Positions 50,350 through 58,797 of a stretch of DNA of 64,000 nucleotides are shown here, piece by piece. Positions within the stretch are counted from its first letter, which is position 1, and each line of letters opens with the position of its first letter. The notes beneath the pieces are model-generated. The model saw only the letters and a program-made list of their open reading frames with translations, made no database searches and was not told the DNA's origin. The position numbers and the translations under genes are program-made. This DNA is from CAG-217 sp963638105 (GTDB taxonomy: Bacteria > Bacillota > Clostridia > Oscillospirales > Acutalibacteraceae): contig CAVHPP010000008.1 in assembly GCA_963638105.1 (NCBI GenBank), positions 1-64,000 on the forward strand, read 5' to 3'.

Positions 50350-50390
50350 TGCACCCTACCGGGATGGACCCCGGGCAAGGTGCATTTTTT
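50349..50390. terminator. Bidirectional terminator between the ThrE pair and the phosphatase gene
   Basis: Outer stem ATGCACC/GGTGCAT (50349-50355 with 50379-50385) and inner CCGGG/CCCGG pairing are followed by T6 on the plus strand. The minus-strand tail is TTATTTTTG. Confidence 0.8.
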
Positions 50391-50399
50391 ATATTCTTT

Positions 50400-51116
50400 T
50401 TAATGGCGGGTATCGTCCTCAAAGCATTCGCAAAAACGCGCGGCAAACGCCGGCGGCTCCCCCGCCGCATACAGGTGGGACAGATCGCCAAACTGCTGCA
50501 CACGGAAAGTGGCAATTCCCTGCTCCCGCTCCTCGGTCACCACTGTGGTGACGGAGGTGGGCAGCGCCACAAAATTGTGCCAAAGTGGCATCGGCGATAC
50601 AGAGAGCAGGTGGCTGAGCAGCACCGCCTCTACGCCAAAATGACAAAACAGAACAATGGTATCATGATTGCCCTCAACCACATCAAACACACGGCCGTTG
50701 TGCCGATAGCCGTGGCGTGCCAGCAGGGCATCCAAATTGCGGCATACATAGCGATACTCTTTCTCCACATTTTTGCTTTGCATCAGCCGCGTGTTCAACC
50801 ACGCATCGGCCGAATAGTAATTGTCCTCTCTGCACCAGTAAGAAGGCAGCCGATCCCAACAGCCCTCCACTTTCAGCCCCCGGCGCACCTGGCCACGGAA
50901 TTCTTGCAGCCAATCCAGAGTCTCCGCGCTGCGCCCCAACCGCTGCAAAGTGGGTCGCGCCGTGTCCTGCGCTCGACCCAAAGGTGAACAGTAAAATGCC
51001 TTTACATCCAGTTTACACAGTCGCTCCGCCAACAGCTCTGCCTCCCGGAACCCCTTGGGGGTCAAAGAGTCCTTCTCATAGTCCGGATCGCCGTGGCGCA
51101 CAATTAAAATTCGCAT
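50400..51116 (-). CDS. Histidine phosphatase superfamily (phosphoglycerate mutase-like) protein
   Basis: This 238-residue protein begins MRILIVRHGDPDYEKDSLT. RHG holds the phospho-acceptor His, SPLGRAQDTA the phosphate-pocket Arg, and VLFCHFGVEAVLLSHLL the second catalytic His. The family includes cofactor-dependent phosphoglycerate mutase and many small-molecule phosphatases; the insert with WLNTRLMQSKNVEKEY is not one I can assign. The start at 51116 has GGCGGT upstream; the frame extends to 51161 without support. Confidence 0.85.
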   Translation of the reverse strand: MRILIVRHGDPDYEKDSLTPKGFREAELLAERLCKLDVKAFYCSPLGRAQDTARPTLQRLGRSAETLDWLQEFRGQVRRGLKVEGCWDRLPSYWCREDNYYSADAWLNTRLMQSKNVEKEYRYVCRNLDALLARHGYRHNGRVFDVVEGNHDTIVLFCHFGVEAVLLSHLLSVSPMPLWHNFVALPTSVTTVVTEEREQGIATFRVQQFGDLSHLYAAGEPPAFAARFCECFEDDTRH

Positions 51117-51151
51117 ACAGTTACCGCCTTTCTTACGCCAGTATAACAGAA

Positions 51152-51180
51152 TTGCAACCAAAATTCAAATGTGGTACAAT
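51152..51180 (+). promoter_or_regulatory. Promoter of the DUF188/glycerate kinase genes
   Basis: TTGCAA (51152-51157), 17 bp, TACAAT (51175-51180). The expected transcription start coincides with the ATG at 51187, so the mRNA may be leaderless. Confidence 0.72.
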
Positions 51181-51186
51181 AGGACT

Positions 51187-51639
51187 ATGAAGATTTTAAT
51201 TGACGCTGACGGCTGCCCGGTGGTGGATCTGACTCTGCAAGCAGCAGCCGAACATGGGCTGGAGGCCATACTCTTTTGCGACACCAGTCACGAATTTAGA
51301 GAGAAAAACACCCGGGTCGTCACGGTGGATAAAGGCAGCGACAGCGCAGACTTTGCCCTAATCCGCCGAGTGGAGCCGGGAGACATAGTGGTGACCCAAG
51401 ATTACGGACTGGCAGCCATGGTGCTGGCCAAGCGGGGCTATCCCATTACCCAAAACGGCAAGCGGCTCACCGACGGCAATATTGACACGCTGCTGCTCAC
51501 CCGCCACGCAGCCAAGAAAGCCCGGCGAGGTGGCTACCGGCTGAAAGGACCGTCCAAGCGCACGGCAGAACAGGACAAAGACTTTCAAGCGGCACTCAGG
51601 AGGTTGATTAAAGATGCACATTCTCATTGCACCGGATAG
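51187..51639 (+). CDS. YaiI/YqxD (DUF188) family protein
   Basis: This 150-residue protein starts MKILIDADGCPV, the N-terminal hallmark of the family, a PIN-like fold with acidic residues that suggest a nuclease or metal-binding protein. DKGSDSADFALIRRVEPGDIVVTQDYGLA and the basic C-terminus GPSKRTAEQD are typical. No experimental role is known to me. An in-frame start at 51169 would lie within the promoter. It overlaps the glycerate kinase gene by 26 bases. Confidence 0.88.
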   Translation: MKILIDADGCPVVDLTLQAAAEHGLEAILFCDTSHEFREKNTRVVTVDKGSDSADFALIRRVEPGDIVVTQDYGLAAMVLAKRGYPITQNGKRLTDGNIDTLLLTRHAAKKARRGGYRLKGPSKRTAEQDKDFQAALRRLIKDAHSHCTG

Positions 51640-52684
51640 CTACAAAGGCTCCCTAACCGCCCGCCAGGTGTGCGATATTTTGGCGCAGGCGCTGCTGACC
51701 CACCGGGGGGTGACGGTAGCCACCCTGCCCCTGTCCGACGGAGGCGAGGGATTTGGCACCTGCTGCGTTGACGCATGTAATGGCAATATCCTTTACACAA
51801 GTGCCGTTGACCTATATGGCAATACAATACAAGCACCCCTGTACACCTGGGGCGATACGGCACTGATCGAGTGCGCCGCAACCTGTGCTTTGCAGACGAA
51901 AAAGGACATTATGGCCGCCTCCTCCTACGGCGCCGGTATGCAGCTAAAAAGCGCCATAGACCTGGGTTTTCATCAATTTATCATCGGCCTTGGCGGCAGC
52001 GGTATGTGCGATGGCGGTGCCGGTGCGTTGGCAGCCCTTGGCGTGGCATTTTATGACCGAAACGGGACTTCTGTCCCCCACCCGACCGGCGGCGATCTTC
52101 AGCGGATCGAGCGGTTGCAGATCCCGGCGGATTTTCAAGATCTTGTAAAGGAACTGCACTTTACACACGCCTGCGATGTGACCAATCCTTATACAGGCGA
52201 AAACGGTGCCGCTGCGGTGTTCGGTCCCCAAAAAGGCGCCACTCCGGCGCAAGTACAACTGCTGAACAACGGTATGGCGCACCTAGCGGCACTGTTGCCC
52301 AATGGTGTGCGTGCCCTGCCCGGTGCCGGTGCAGCCGGTGGACTGTGCGGCGGCCTGTACGGCGTACTGGGCGGTACCACCCAAAGCGGTTTTGATCTGC
52401 TGGCGGCACTGGCCGATCTGGACAGCGCCATTGCCGGGGCAGACCTGGTGATTACCGGCGAAGGGTGCACGGACCGGCAGACCTTGATGGGCAAGCTGCC
52501 GTATCGGGTGGCGCAACGGGCCAAAAAGCTGGGCAAGCGCTGTGTGGTTATCAGCGGTGATGGGGACGGCACCCTGGTGGGTGACAAGGTGATTACCTTA
52601 ACAGATAAGGACACCCCGCCCCGGGCTGCCATTGCCCACGCTGCCGCCCTGCTGGCAGAAAAAGCGGATCTGCTCTTGCAATAA
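51614..52684 (+). CDS. Glycerate kinase
   Basis: This 356-residue protein is a GarK/GlxK-type glycerate kinase: LIAPDSYKGSLTA near the N-terminus, GLGGSGMCDGGAGAL, the ATP-region THACDVTNPYTGENGAA, and VITGEGCTDRQTLMGK near the C-terminus. It makes 2- or 3-phosphoglycerate from glycerate. The ATG at 51614 has AGGAGG ten bases upstream, inside the end of the DUF188 gene. No terminator follows before the next promoter. Confidence 0.92.
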   Translation: MHILIAPDSYKGSLTARQVCDILAQALLTHRGVTVATLPLSDGGEGFGTCCVDACNGNILYTSAVDLYGNTIQAPLYTWGDTALIECAATCALQTKKDIMAASSYGAGMQLKSAIDLGFHQFIIGLGGSGMCDGGAGALAALGVAFYDRNGTSVPHPTGGDLQRIERLQIPADFQDLVKELHFTHACDVTNPYTGENGAAAVFGPQKGATPAQVQLLNNGMAHLAALLPNGVRALPGAGAAGGLCGGLYGVLGGTTQSGFDLLAALADLDSAIAGADLVITGEGCTDRQTLMGKLPYRVAQRAKKLGKRCVVISGDGDGTLVGDKVITLTDKDTPPRAAIAHAAALLAEKADLLLQ

Positions 52685-52704
52685 TAGGTTTTTAATATTA
52701 TAAT
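52676..52704 (+). promoter_or_regulatory. Promoter of the small-protein/GH38 operon
   Basis: TTGCAA (52676-52681), 17 bp, TATAAT (52699-52704). The -35 lies over the glycerate kinase stop codon. Confidence 0.82.
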
Positions 52705-52745
52705 AAAGAATATTTTATGGGCTATGCCCGGAACAGGAGAACAGT

Positions 52746-52964
52746 ATGAAAGTCAGACTTCCCAAACACAGAGAGTTTTTGATCAAATTTGCCGACGGTT
52801 ATGAGAAAGAGGACGAGGCGTGGCAGGCTTTGAATCAAATTGTAGCCGACTACTCCAAGGACGGCAAAAGCGTGTACACCCCTACCTTTATTGAGGACAA
52901 TGAGGACAAGGTAAAGGCTCTGCAAGAGCAGTACGAATTCACCTACGAGATTATTGAGAAATAA
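52746..52964 (+). CDS. Small protein of unknown function
   Basis: This 72-residue, charged, soluble protein (MKVRLPKHREFLIKFADGYEK) is predicted alpha/beta, rich in Lys and Glu, without Cys or His clusters. It has a good ribosome-binding site (AGGAG) and its own promoter, so it is likely real. The alpha-mannosidase gene starts two bases after its stop, with a weak ribosome-binding site, so the mannosidase probably depends on translation of this gene. I recognise no family. Confidence 0.7.
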   Translation: MKVRLPKHREFLIKFADGYEKEDEAWQALNQIVADYSKDGKSVYTPTFIEDNEDKVKALQEQYEFTYEIIEK

Positions 52965-52966
52965 GT

Positions 52967-55900
52967 ATGCAAAAGAAGAAAGTATATGCAGTCTCCACCG
53001 CCCACCTGGACACGGTGTGGCGCTGGGATCTGTGCAAGACCATTGAGGAATACCTGCCGGATACCCTGCGTAAGAACTTTGATCTGATTGAGCGCTACCC
53101 CGGCTACTGCTTTAATTTTGAGGGCGCCTTTCGCTATCAATTGATTGAAGAATACTATCCCCTGGCCTTTGCGGAAATTCAGAATTTTGTAAAGAACGGT
53201 AACTGGTATCCCGCCGGCGCCTGCTATGAGAACGGCGATGTAAATATTCCCTCTCCGGAGGCGCTTTTCCGCAACATTCTCCTTGGCAATCGGTATTTTC
53301 AGGAAAAGTTCGGCGTGCAGTCTAAGGACATTTTTCTGCCTGACTGCTTTGGCTTCGGCCAGGCGCTGCCGTCTGTGATGAAGTATGCCGGGCTGCTGGG
53401 CTTTACGACCCAAAAGCTCAGTTGGGGCAGCGCCTACGGCGTGCCCTTTACCCTGGGTTATTGGCAAGGCGTGGACGGCAGCCGTGTGCTGGCGTGCCCC
53501 AACGCCCGGTCTTACCGTTCCAAATTCAGCGGCGACCTGCGCGGCGAAGTGTCCGTCATTGACGATGTGGCAAAGAACGCCTTTGAAGGCGGTCTCCCCT
53601 ATGCCCAGCACCTGTACGGCACCGGCGACGTTGGCGGCGCTCCCACAGAGGAGAGCGTGCAAAGCGTGTGTGCCAGCGCGGCAGAAAATGAGCAAAAAGA
53701 CTTTGATGTGATCAGTGCGCAGTCCGACCAAATTTTCAAGGACATTGATGCCCTGCCGGACAGCGACAAGGACCGTCTGCCCGTGTGGAACAACGAGCTG
53801 CTGATGACCAGCCACGGTGCCGGCGGTTACACTGCCCGGGCGATGGGCAAGCGACTGAACCGCCAATGTGAGGTGCTGGCCGATGTGGCAGAGAGCACCC
53901 TCTCCACCGCGGAGCTGCTGGGGGTCTATACCTACCCGCAGGAAACGGTGACCAAGGCCTGGGAGCGACTGATTCAGCACCAGTTCCACGACGATCTGCC
54001 CGGCACCTCCAATATGGACATTTACAACACCGGGTGGAACGACTACCACACCTCGCTGGTGCAGCTGCAAGGGGAATACACCGGTGCAGTGGGTGCCATT
54101 GCCAACCAACTGGATACCCAATGGGTAACGGACTGCGCCCTGATCGTGCACAATCCCCTGCCCTTTGCCAGAACAGAATCGGTAGAAGCCCATGTGCGAC
54201 TGAATCACAACGGCAAGTACCTGCGTGTGTTGGATCGAGACGGTCATGAGCTGCCCAGCCAGGTCATCCGCAAAGAAGGCAAGGCATTTCACATGGCGGT
54301 GCTGGCCACCGTGCCTCCTATGGGCTACCTGGTATTGGATGTGACGGCGGCAAACGCCCCCTGCCCGGTAAAGACCGACCTGCGTTGCGGCGAGCACATG
54401 CTGGAGAACCGCAAGTACCGTCTGCTGCTAAACAAAAACGGCGATATTGCCTTTTTGTATGATAAAGAGCTGGGGCGCCAGATTTTGGAAAGGCCCATTA
54501 AGTTGGCTGTGCTCCACGATACCGGCGAACTAAACTACCCGGCGTGGGAAATGCGCAAGGCCGATATTGACAAAGCGCCTTATCTCTATGCCAACACACC
54601 GAAGTTCGAGCTGCTTGAGAGCGGCCCCGCCAAGGCGGCGATTAAAGTCAGCCGTCAACTGGGCGTGTCTAAAGTGGAACAGGTGATCAGCCTGGATGCC
54701 GGCAGCAGCTGTATTCGGGTGGAGAACGCTGTGGATTGGCGCAGCCGCCGGTCTATGCTCAAGGCTGAATTCCCCTTTGTTGCCGCCGCAAACGGCGCGG
54801 ACTACGACCTGGGACTGGGTGTAATCCACAGAGGAAATAATAACGAAAAACTGTATGAAGTGCCGGCCCAAAAGTGGGCGGATCTGACAGGTAGCGACGG
54901 CGACTTTGGCGTGTCCGTCTTTTCAGACAGTAAGTACGGCTGGGATAAGCCGGACGATCACACCCTGCGGCTCACCTGCCTGCACACGCCCGCCGGCGCT
55001 TTTATCAAAGAGGCGCGCCAGGATTTGATGGACCTTGGGCGCAACCGCTTCGGCTTTGGCATTTACAGCCACAAGGGCGGCTGGCAGACCGGTACGCAAA
55101 CAGCGGCAGAAGCCTTTAGCAAACCGCTGGTAGCATTCCAAACCTCCGCCCGCAAGGACGGCAAGCTGGGTAGCGCATTTTCCGCGGCTGCATTAAATAC
55201 GGAGAATGCCTTACTCCGCGCCTTTAAGAAAAGCGAAGATGGCAGCGGTTATATCGTCCGCATCGGCGAAGCTGCAGGCCAAGCACAAAAGGCTGTGACC
55301 TTCTCCGTCTATCGGCCCATCGCCGGTGCCACCCTGTGCACCGCAGACGAGCGACCGATTCACGCGATAGAGATCCAGAACGGTCAACTGACCTTTGATT
55401 TGAAGCCCTTTGAAGTGAAAACCTTTTTACTCACCTTTGAGGCAGAAAAGCTGCCCCGAGAGAAATTCAAAAAAATGGAGCTTCCGGTGAACACCAAGGG
55501 CTTAACGACCGACGAGGATATGCGCAACTGCATTCTGCAAGGCGCCGGGTTCTCGCTGCCGGCAGAGTTGCTACCGCAGGTACCCACTTATAAGGGCATT
55601 ACATTTAAGCTGCCGCAGGTCAGCGACGGCAACGACCTGCTTGTGGCGCGCGGCGAGACTTTGGAGCTGCCCAAGGGCTGCACCAAGCTGTACCTTCTGG
55701 CAGCCAGCACCGCCGGTGATCGGCAGGCGGAATTCGCCACCGATCGGCGCACCAAGACCCTGACTATTCACAGTATGGCAGAGCTGCCATTTCTGTGGGA
55801 TATGGCCGGACTGAAGCAGACCGCCCGCATTAAGGATGCGGACATTGCCCTTGAATTCACACACTGCCATCACCCGGAGGGCAACATTGCCGCCAAAAAA

Positions 55901-56224
55901 GCCTGGTTCTACCTGTATGAACTGGACATTCGCGGTGCCAAGACCCTGACCCTGCCGGAGGACAATCGACTGATCATTATGGCCATGACAGCGGTGAAGA
56001 AATACGCCAACACCACCCTGGCTACCCCCCTGCTGGACACTGTCAGCGGCGACTACGACTTTGACGATATTCCGCCAATGGAAAAACTCATCGACAAGGC
56101 GGACTTTGTCACCATTCGTGCAGGCAAGATCCAGGACCAGGCCAAGGGCGGTAAGGGCAAAGGCTGGAAAAGGGACAACCCCATTACCAACATCATTCGC
56201 TCTTATACAAAAAGTGAATGGTAA
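52967..56224 (+). CDS. Alpha-mannosidase, glycoside hydrolase family 38
   Basis: This 1085-residue protein is typical in length for GH38. AHLDTVWRW (12-20) gives two zinc ligands (His13, Asp15), and FLPDCFGFGQALP has the catalytic nucleophile Asp126; a further ligand His is in QHQFHDDLPGT. After the catalytic barrel and helical domain come the beta-sandwich domains of the family. There is no signal peptide, so it would trim alpha-mannosides imported from host N-glycans or yeast mannan. It is co-transcribed with the small upstream protein and ends at a strong terminator. Confidence 0.93.
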   Translation: MQKKKVYAVSTAHLDTVWRWDLCKTIEEYLPDTLRKNFDLIERYPGYCFNFEGAFRYQLIEEYYPLAFAEIQNFVKNGNWYPAGACYENGDVNIPSPEALFRNILLGNRYFQEKFGVQSKDIFLPDCFGFGQALPSVMKYAGLLGFTTQKLSWGSAYGVPFTLGYWQGVDGSRVLACPNARSYRSKFSGDLRGEVSVIDDVAKNAFEGGLPYAQHLYGTGDVGGAPTEESVQSVCASAAENEQKDFDVISAQSDQIFKDIDALPDSDKDRLPVWNNELLMTSHGAGGYTARAMGKRLNRQCEVLADVAESTLSTAELLGVYTYPQETVTKAWERLIQHQFHDDLPGTSNMDIYNTGWNDYHTSLVQLQGEYTGAVGAIANQLDTQWVTDCALIVHNPLPFARTESVEAHVRLNHNGKYLRVLDRDGHELPSQVIRKEGKAFHMAVLATVPPMGYLVLDVTAANAPCPVKTDLRCGEHMLENRKYRLLLNKNGDIAFLYDKELGRQILERPIKLAVLHDTGELNYPAWEMRKADIDKAPYLYANTPKFELLESGPAKAAIKVSRQLGVSKVEQVISLDAGSSCIRVENAVDWRSRRSMLKAEFPFVAAANGADYDLGLGVIHRGNNNEKLYEVPAQKWADLTGSDGDFGVSVFSDSKYGWDKPDDHTLRLTCLHTPAGAFIKEARQDLMDLGRNRFGFGIYSHKGGWQTGTQTAAEAFSKPLVAFQTSARKDGKLGSAFSAAALNTENALLRAFKKSEDGSGYIVRIGEAAGQAQKAVTFSVYRPIAGATLCTADERPIHAIEIQNGQLTFDLKPFEVKTFLLTFEAEKLPREKFKKMELPVNTKGLTTDEDMRNCILQGAGFSLPAELLPQVPTYKGITFKLPQVSDGNDLLVARGETLELPKGCTKLYLLAASTAGDRQAEFATDRRTKTLTIHSMAELPFLWDMAGLKQTARIKDADIALEFTHCHHPEGNIAAKKAWFYLYELDIRGAKTLTLPEDNRLIIMAMTAVKKYANTTLATPLLDTVSGDYDFDDIPPMEKLIDKADFVTIRAGKIQDQAKGGKGKGWKRDNPITNIIRSYTKSEW

Positions 56225-56240
56225 CGGTGCATAAATATCA

Positions 56241-56282
56241 AAAGGACCGGTATGCAAATTCTGCATATCGGTCCTTTCTCTT
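56241..56282 (+). terminator. Terminator of the GH38 gene
   Basis: A 16-bp stem with one mismatch (56241-56256 with 56262-56277) is followed by a short T-rich tail, CTCTTTG. Confidence 0.85.
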
Positions 56283-56325
56283 TGTAAGGCACAGCGCCTT
56301 TACAAAATCACAAAGTGAAAATCGA

Positions 56326-56460
56326 TGTGGAAATCTATGTTCAAACTGTGGAAGTCTCCATTGGTTTGTGGACGAAATTTGCGAAAAACTCGGTGGAAAA
56401 TGTGCAAAATGTAAAGGCTTTCACTTGCTTTCTCATTATTTTCCACATTTCTATACCACA
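56326..56460. promoter_or_regulatory. Cluster of DnaA-box-like 9-mers in a gene-free stretch
   Basis: The region 56278-56510 has no gene. It contains TTTTCCACA (56439-56447) and, on the minus strand, TTTTGCACA (56401-56409), both exact matches to TTWTNCACA. Near matches on the minus strand are ATTTCCACA (56326-56334), ACTTCCACA (56347-56355), TCGTCCACA (56367-56375) and TTTTCCACC (56392-56400), with TATACCACA on the plus strand (56452-56460). I read it as a possible DnaA-binding region; function is unproven and chance enrichment in an AT-rich gap is possible. Confidence 0.4.
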
Positions 56461-56510
56461 GAGACGATAAATATACATCCTGCCCACTTTTGAACGATCT
56501 GTATAAATAC

Positions 56511-56543
56511 AAAGCGCCCCTGAAAAACAGGAGCGCTTTTTGT
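56511..56543 (-). terminator. Terminator of ftsZ
   Basis: A 12-bp stem with one mismatch (56511-56522 with 56528-56539), loop AAAAA, lies just after the ftsZ stop. The T-run is clearer on the plus strand; it may work both ways. Confidence 0.75.
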
Positions 56544-56554
56544 ATCAAACTTGC

Positions 56555-57667
56555 TTACTTCTTAAAGAAATCCACAATCTGGTCAAAGGCGTCATCGTCG
56601 CTGTTGGTAAACGCAGAGGGGGCAGCAGTGGTAGGCGCCACAGGCTCGGTTACCGGCGGTGCAACCTCCAGGTTAGCGGTAGTGGACTTGATCTGATGAT
56701 TGGGGCCTTCGTCACCAAAGCGGGTGGCGATGACGGTGATAATCATCTCGTCCTCCAGCTCCTCATCGAAGTTGGCACCCCAAATGATCTCACAATCCGG
56801 GTGAACCGCATTGGTCACGATGGTAGAAGCTGCATCAATCTCTTCCAGGCCGATATCCGTAGAAGCGGTAATGTTCAGCAGTACGCCCCGGGCACCCTCG
56901 ATAGAGGTGTTCAGCAGCGGAGAAGTGATGGCCTGCTTTGCAGCCACCTCGGCCTTGTCCTTGCCCTTAGCGCGGCCAACACCCATGTGGGCATAACCGG
57001 CGTCCTTCATGATCTCGGTTACATCGGCAAAGTCAGAGTTTACCAGACCGGTAGCATTTACCAGGTCAGAAATGGACTGCACGCCCTGGCGCAGTACATC
57101 ATTGGCAATCTCAAAAGCGTTGAGCAGCGTGATCTTCTCATCGGTCACATACTTCAGGTTTTCATTGGGAATGACCATCAGGGAGTCCACATACTGAGCC
57201 AGATCCTCAATACCCTCTTTTGCCTGATTCATGCGACGCTTGCCCTCAAAAGCAAAGGGAGTGGTCACAACGCCAACGGTAAGAATACCCATATCCTTGG
57301 CAATCTTCGCTACAACGGGAGCAGCGCCGGTACCGGTACCACCGCCCATACCGGCAGTGATAAATACCATCTCTGCGCCGGTCACAGCGTCAGTAATAGC
57401 CTCGCGGCTCTCCTCGGCGGCACGAGTGCCAACCTCCGGCTTAGCGCCGGCGCCGCGACCCTTGGTGGCTTTTTCGCCGATCTCAATCTTATGAGAAGCG
57501 GCAGACTTAGCCAGAGCCGGACGATCCGTGTTGATTGCAACGAACTCCACATCCTGAATATTACATTTTACCATGCGGTTCACGGCGTTACCGCCGCCGC
57601 CGCCAACACCGATTACTTTAATCTGAACAACCTTGTTGTCATCCGTATCAATTTCATAACGAGCCAT
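56555..57667 (-). CDS. ftsZ: Cell division protein FtsZ
   Basis: This 370-residue tubulin-like GTPase builds the division ring. The nucleotide loop is AGMGGGTGTGAAP (105-117), preceded by NAVNRMV and FVAINTD. The C-terminal tail (DDDAFDQIVDFFKK) is the short conserved peptide that binds membrane tethers. The ATG at 57667 has AAGGAG upstream. It has its own promoter and stands 220 bp away from divIB; ftsA is absent from its usual place just upstream. Confidence 0.97.
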   Translation of the reverse strand: MARYEIDTDDNKVVQIKVIGVGGGGGNAVNRMVKCNIQDVEFVAINTDRPALAKSAASHKIEIGEKATKGRGAGAKPEVGTRAAEESREAITDAVTGAEMVFITAGMGGGTGTGAAPVVAKIAKDMGILTVGVVTTPFAFEGKRRMNQAKEGIEDLAQYVDSLMVIPNENLKYVTDEKITLLNAFEIANDVLRQGVQSISDLVNATGLVNSDFADVTEIMKDAGYAHMGVGRAKGKDKAEVAAKQAITSPLLNTSIEGARGVLLNITASTDIGLEEIDAASTIVTNAVHPDCEIIWGANFDEELEDEMIITVIATRFGDEGPNHQIKSTTANLEVAPPVTEPVAPTTAAPSAFTNSDDDAFDQIVDFFKK

Positions 57668-57735
57668 AGATTATGTATCTCCTTCATTTATTTTGTAAAT
57701 CCATCAGTTTGTCAGCAGACAACTTTACAAATCAT

Positions 57736-57764
57736 ATTGTAACAATATTGTAATCCTTTTGCAA
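57736..57764 (-). promoter_or_regulatory. Promoter of ftsZ
   Basis: Minus strand: TTGCAA (57759-57764), 17 bp, TACAAT (57736-57741). Upstream, in 57765-57888, lie a GTTTCCACA 9-mer (near 57834-57842) and an ACAAGT/ACTTGT inverted repeat; no terminator with a clear U-run is seen for divIB, so the two may be partly co-transcribed. Confidence 0.8.
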
Positions 57765-57888
57765 CACTTTTTTTGAATATTTCTCAAAGTTTTTGACAAT
57801 ATTTCCGATTTTCAACCGGTTCGCCTTTGTGCAGTTTCCACAAGTGTGCGAAACTTGTCTAAAATATGTACATTTATTTTCTTTACAG

Positions 57889-58797
57889 CTAATCTTCTGT
57901 AAAGTAATATTGCTTTTCACCTGTTAAACGAAGCGTTCCTTTCACAGAAGGGTTATCCTGATCCAACTGTGCACAGGCAGCTAAGCCCTGATGGATCTTC
58001 TTTTCCAGCTTCTCACAGGTGCCCAGCTTAAAGACGATCCGACCGTCATATACAATAGAGTTGCTGTTCAGTCCCTCGCTGCAAATAGCCGTTGCCTCTG
58101 TGAACTGATAATCACGAATGGCCTGTGCCAACTGGGTCAAGCACGCTGCTACATTCTTGTTGGCAAACTGGGCGGTCTGTCCAACCTTGGCACTTTTTAA
58201 ATTGGCCTTTTGAATAAGAATACTCTCTTCCGGCTTCTTCTGCACCACTTCCAGCACCTTGAACCGATCGTCCATCAGGGTATAGGTCTTGTCCTTATTC
58301 TTCACTGCATAGGCCGGTACGGCGTCTGTCACCTGAATCTGAACGGTGCCGGGCAGCTTGCGCTTAATCTTGGCGCTGTACACATACGGCAGTGCCTGCT
58401 GCAACTGCTGGGCTGCCTTGTCCGTATCTGCCAAAAACAGGTTCTCCCCGGTTTCAATGGTACAAACGGAGAGCACCTTTTCCGTGTCATATACCTTACT
58501 GCCGGTAACGGTAATGCTCTCAATCTTAAAGAACACGGTCAGACACAGCACCGCCACGATCGCTACCGCCAGCAGCACCAAACCGATCACGGCCAAAGCC
58601 CGGCGCACGCTGCGCTTTAACCGGCGGCGTTTATTCTGTTTTTTGCGCCGTTCCTGACGGGTCATCGGCGGCGCCTGGCGCTGCTGTCGGGAAGCGGCTT
58701 GCTGCTGCTCCCGACGATACAGCTTCGGCGGCTCCAGCCCATTATCCAAGTAAGCGCTGCGCCGTTGTTCAGGCGGTTCTGGTGTCCTTTGTTTCAT
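57889..58797 (-). CDS. divIB: Cell division protein DivIB/FtsQ
   Basis: This 302-residue protein has a long basic, Gln/Arg-rich cytoplasmic N-terminus (about 75 residues), one membrane helix (about 76-98) and a POTRA domain beginning FFKIESITVTGSKVYDTEKVL, then the FtsQ/beta domain. It belongs to the septal complex with FtsL and FtsB. The ATG at 58797 has GAGGA upstream and lies 29 bases inside the murA 3' end. Confidence 0.92.
   Translation of the reverse strand: MKQRTPEPPEQRRSAYLDNGLEPPKLYRREQQQAASRQQRQAPPMTRQERRKKQNKRRRLKRSVRRALAVIGLVLLAVAIVAVLCLTVFFKIESITVTGSKVYDTEKVLSVCTIETGENLFLADTDKAAQQLQQALPYVYSAKIKRKLPGTVQIQVTDAVPAYAVKNKDKTYTLMDDRFKVLEVVQKKPEESILIQKANLKSAKVGQTAQFANKNVAACLTQLAQAIRDYQFTEATAICSEGLNSNSIVYDGRIVFKLGTCEKLEKKIHQGLAACAQLDQDNPSVKGTLRLTGEKQYYFTED

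Noticed and set aside
52943..54397. 484-codon minus-strand open frame opposite GH38
   Set aside because: GH38 motifs on the plus strand are unambiguous.
56278..56510. Replication origin
   Set aside because: Although DnaA-box-like 9-mers are present, dnaA, dnaN, rpmH or gidA genes and an AT-rich unwinding element are not, so I kept only a DnaA-cluster hypothesis.
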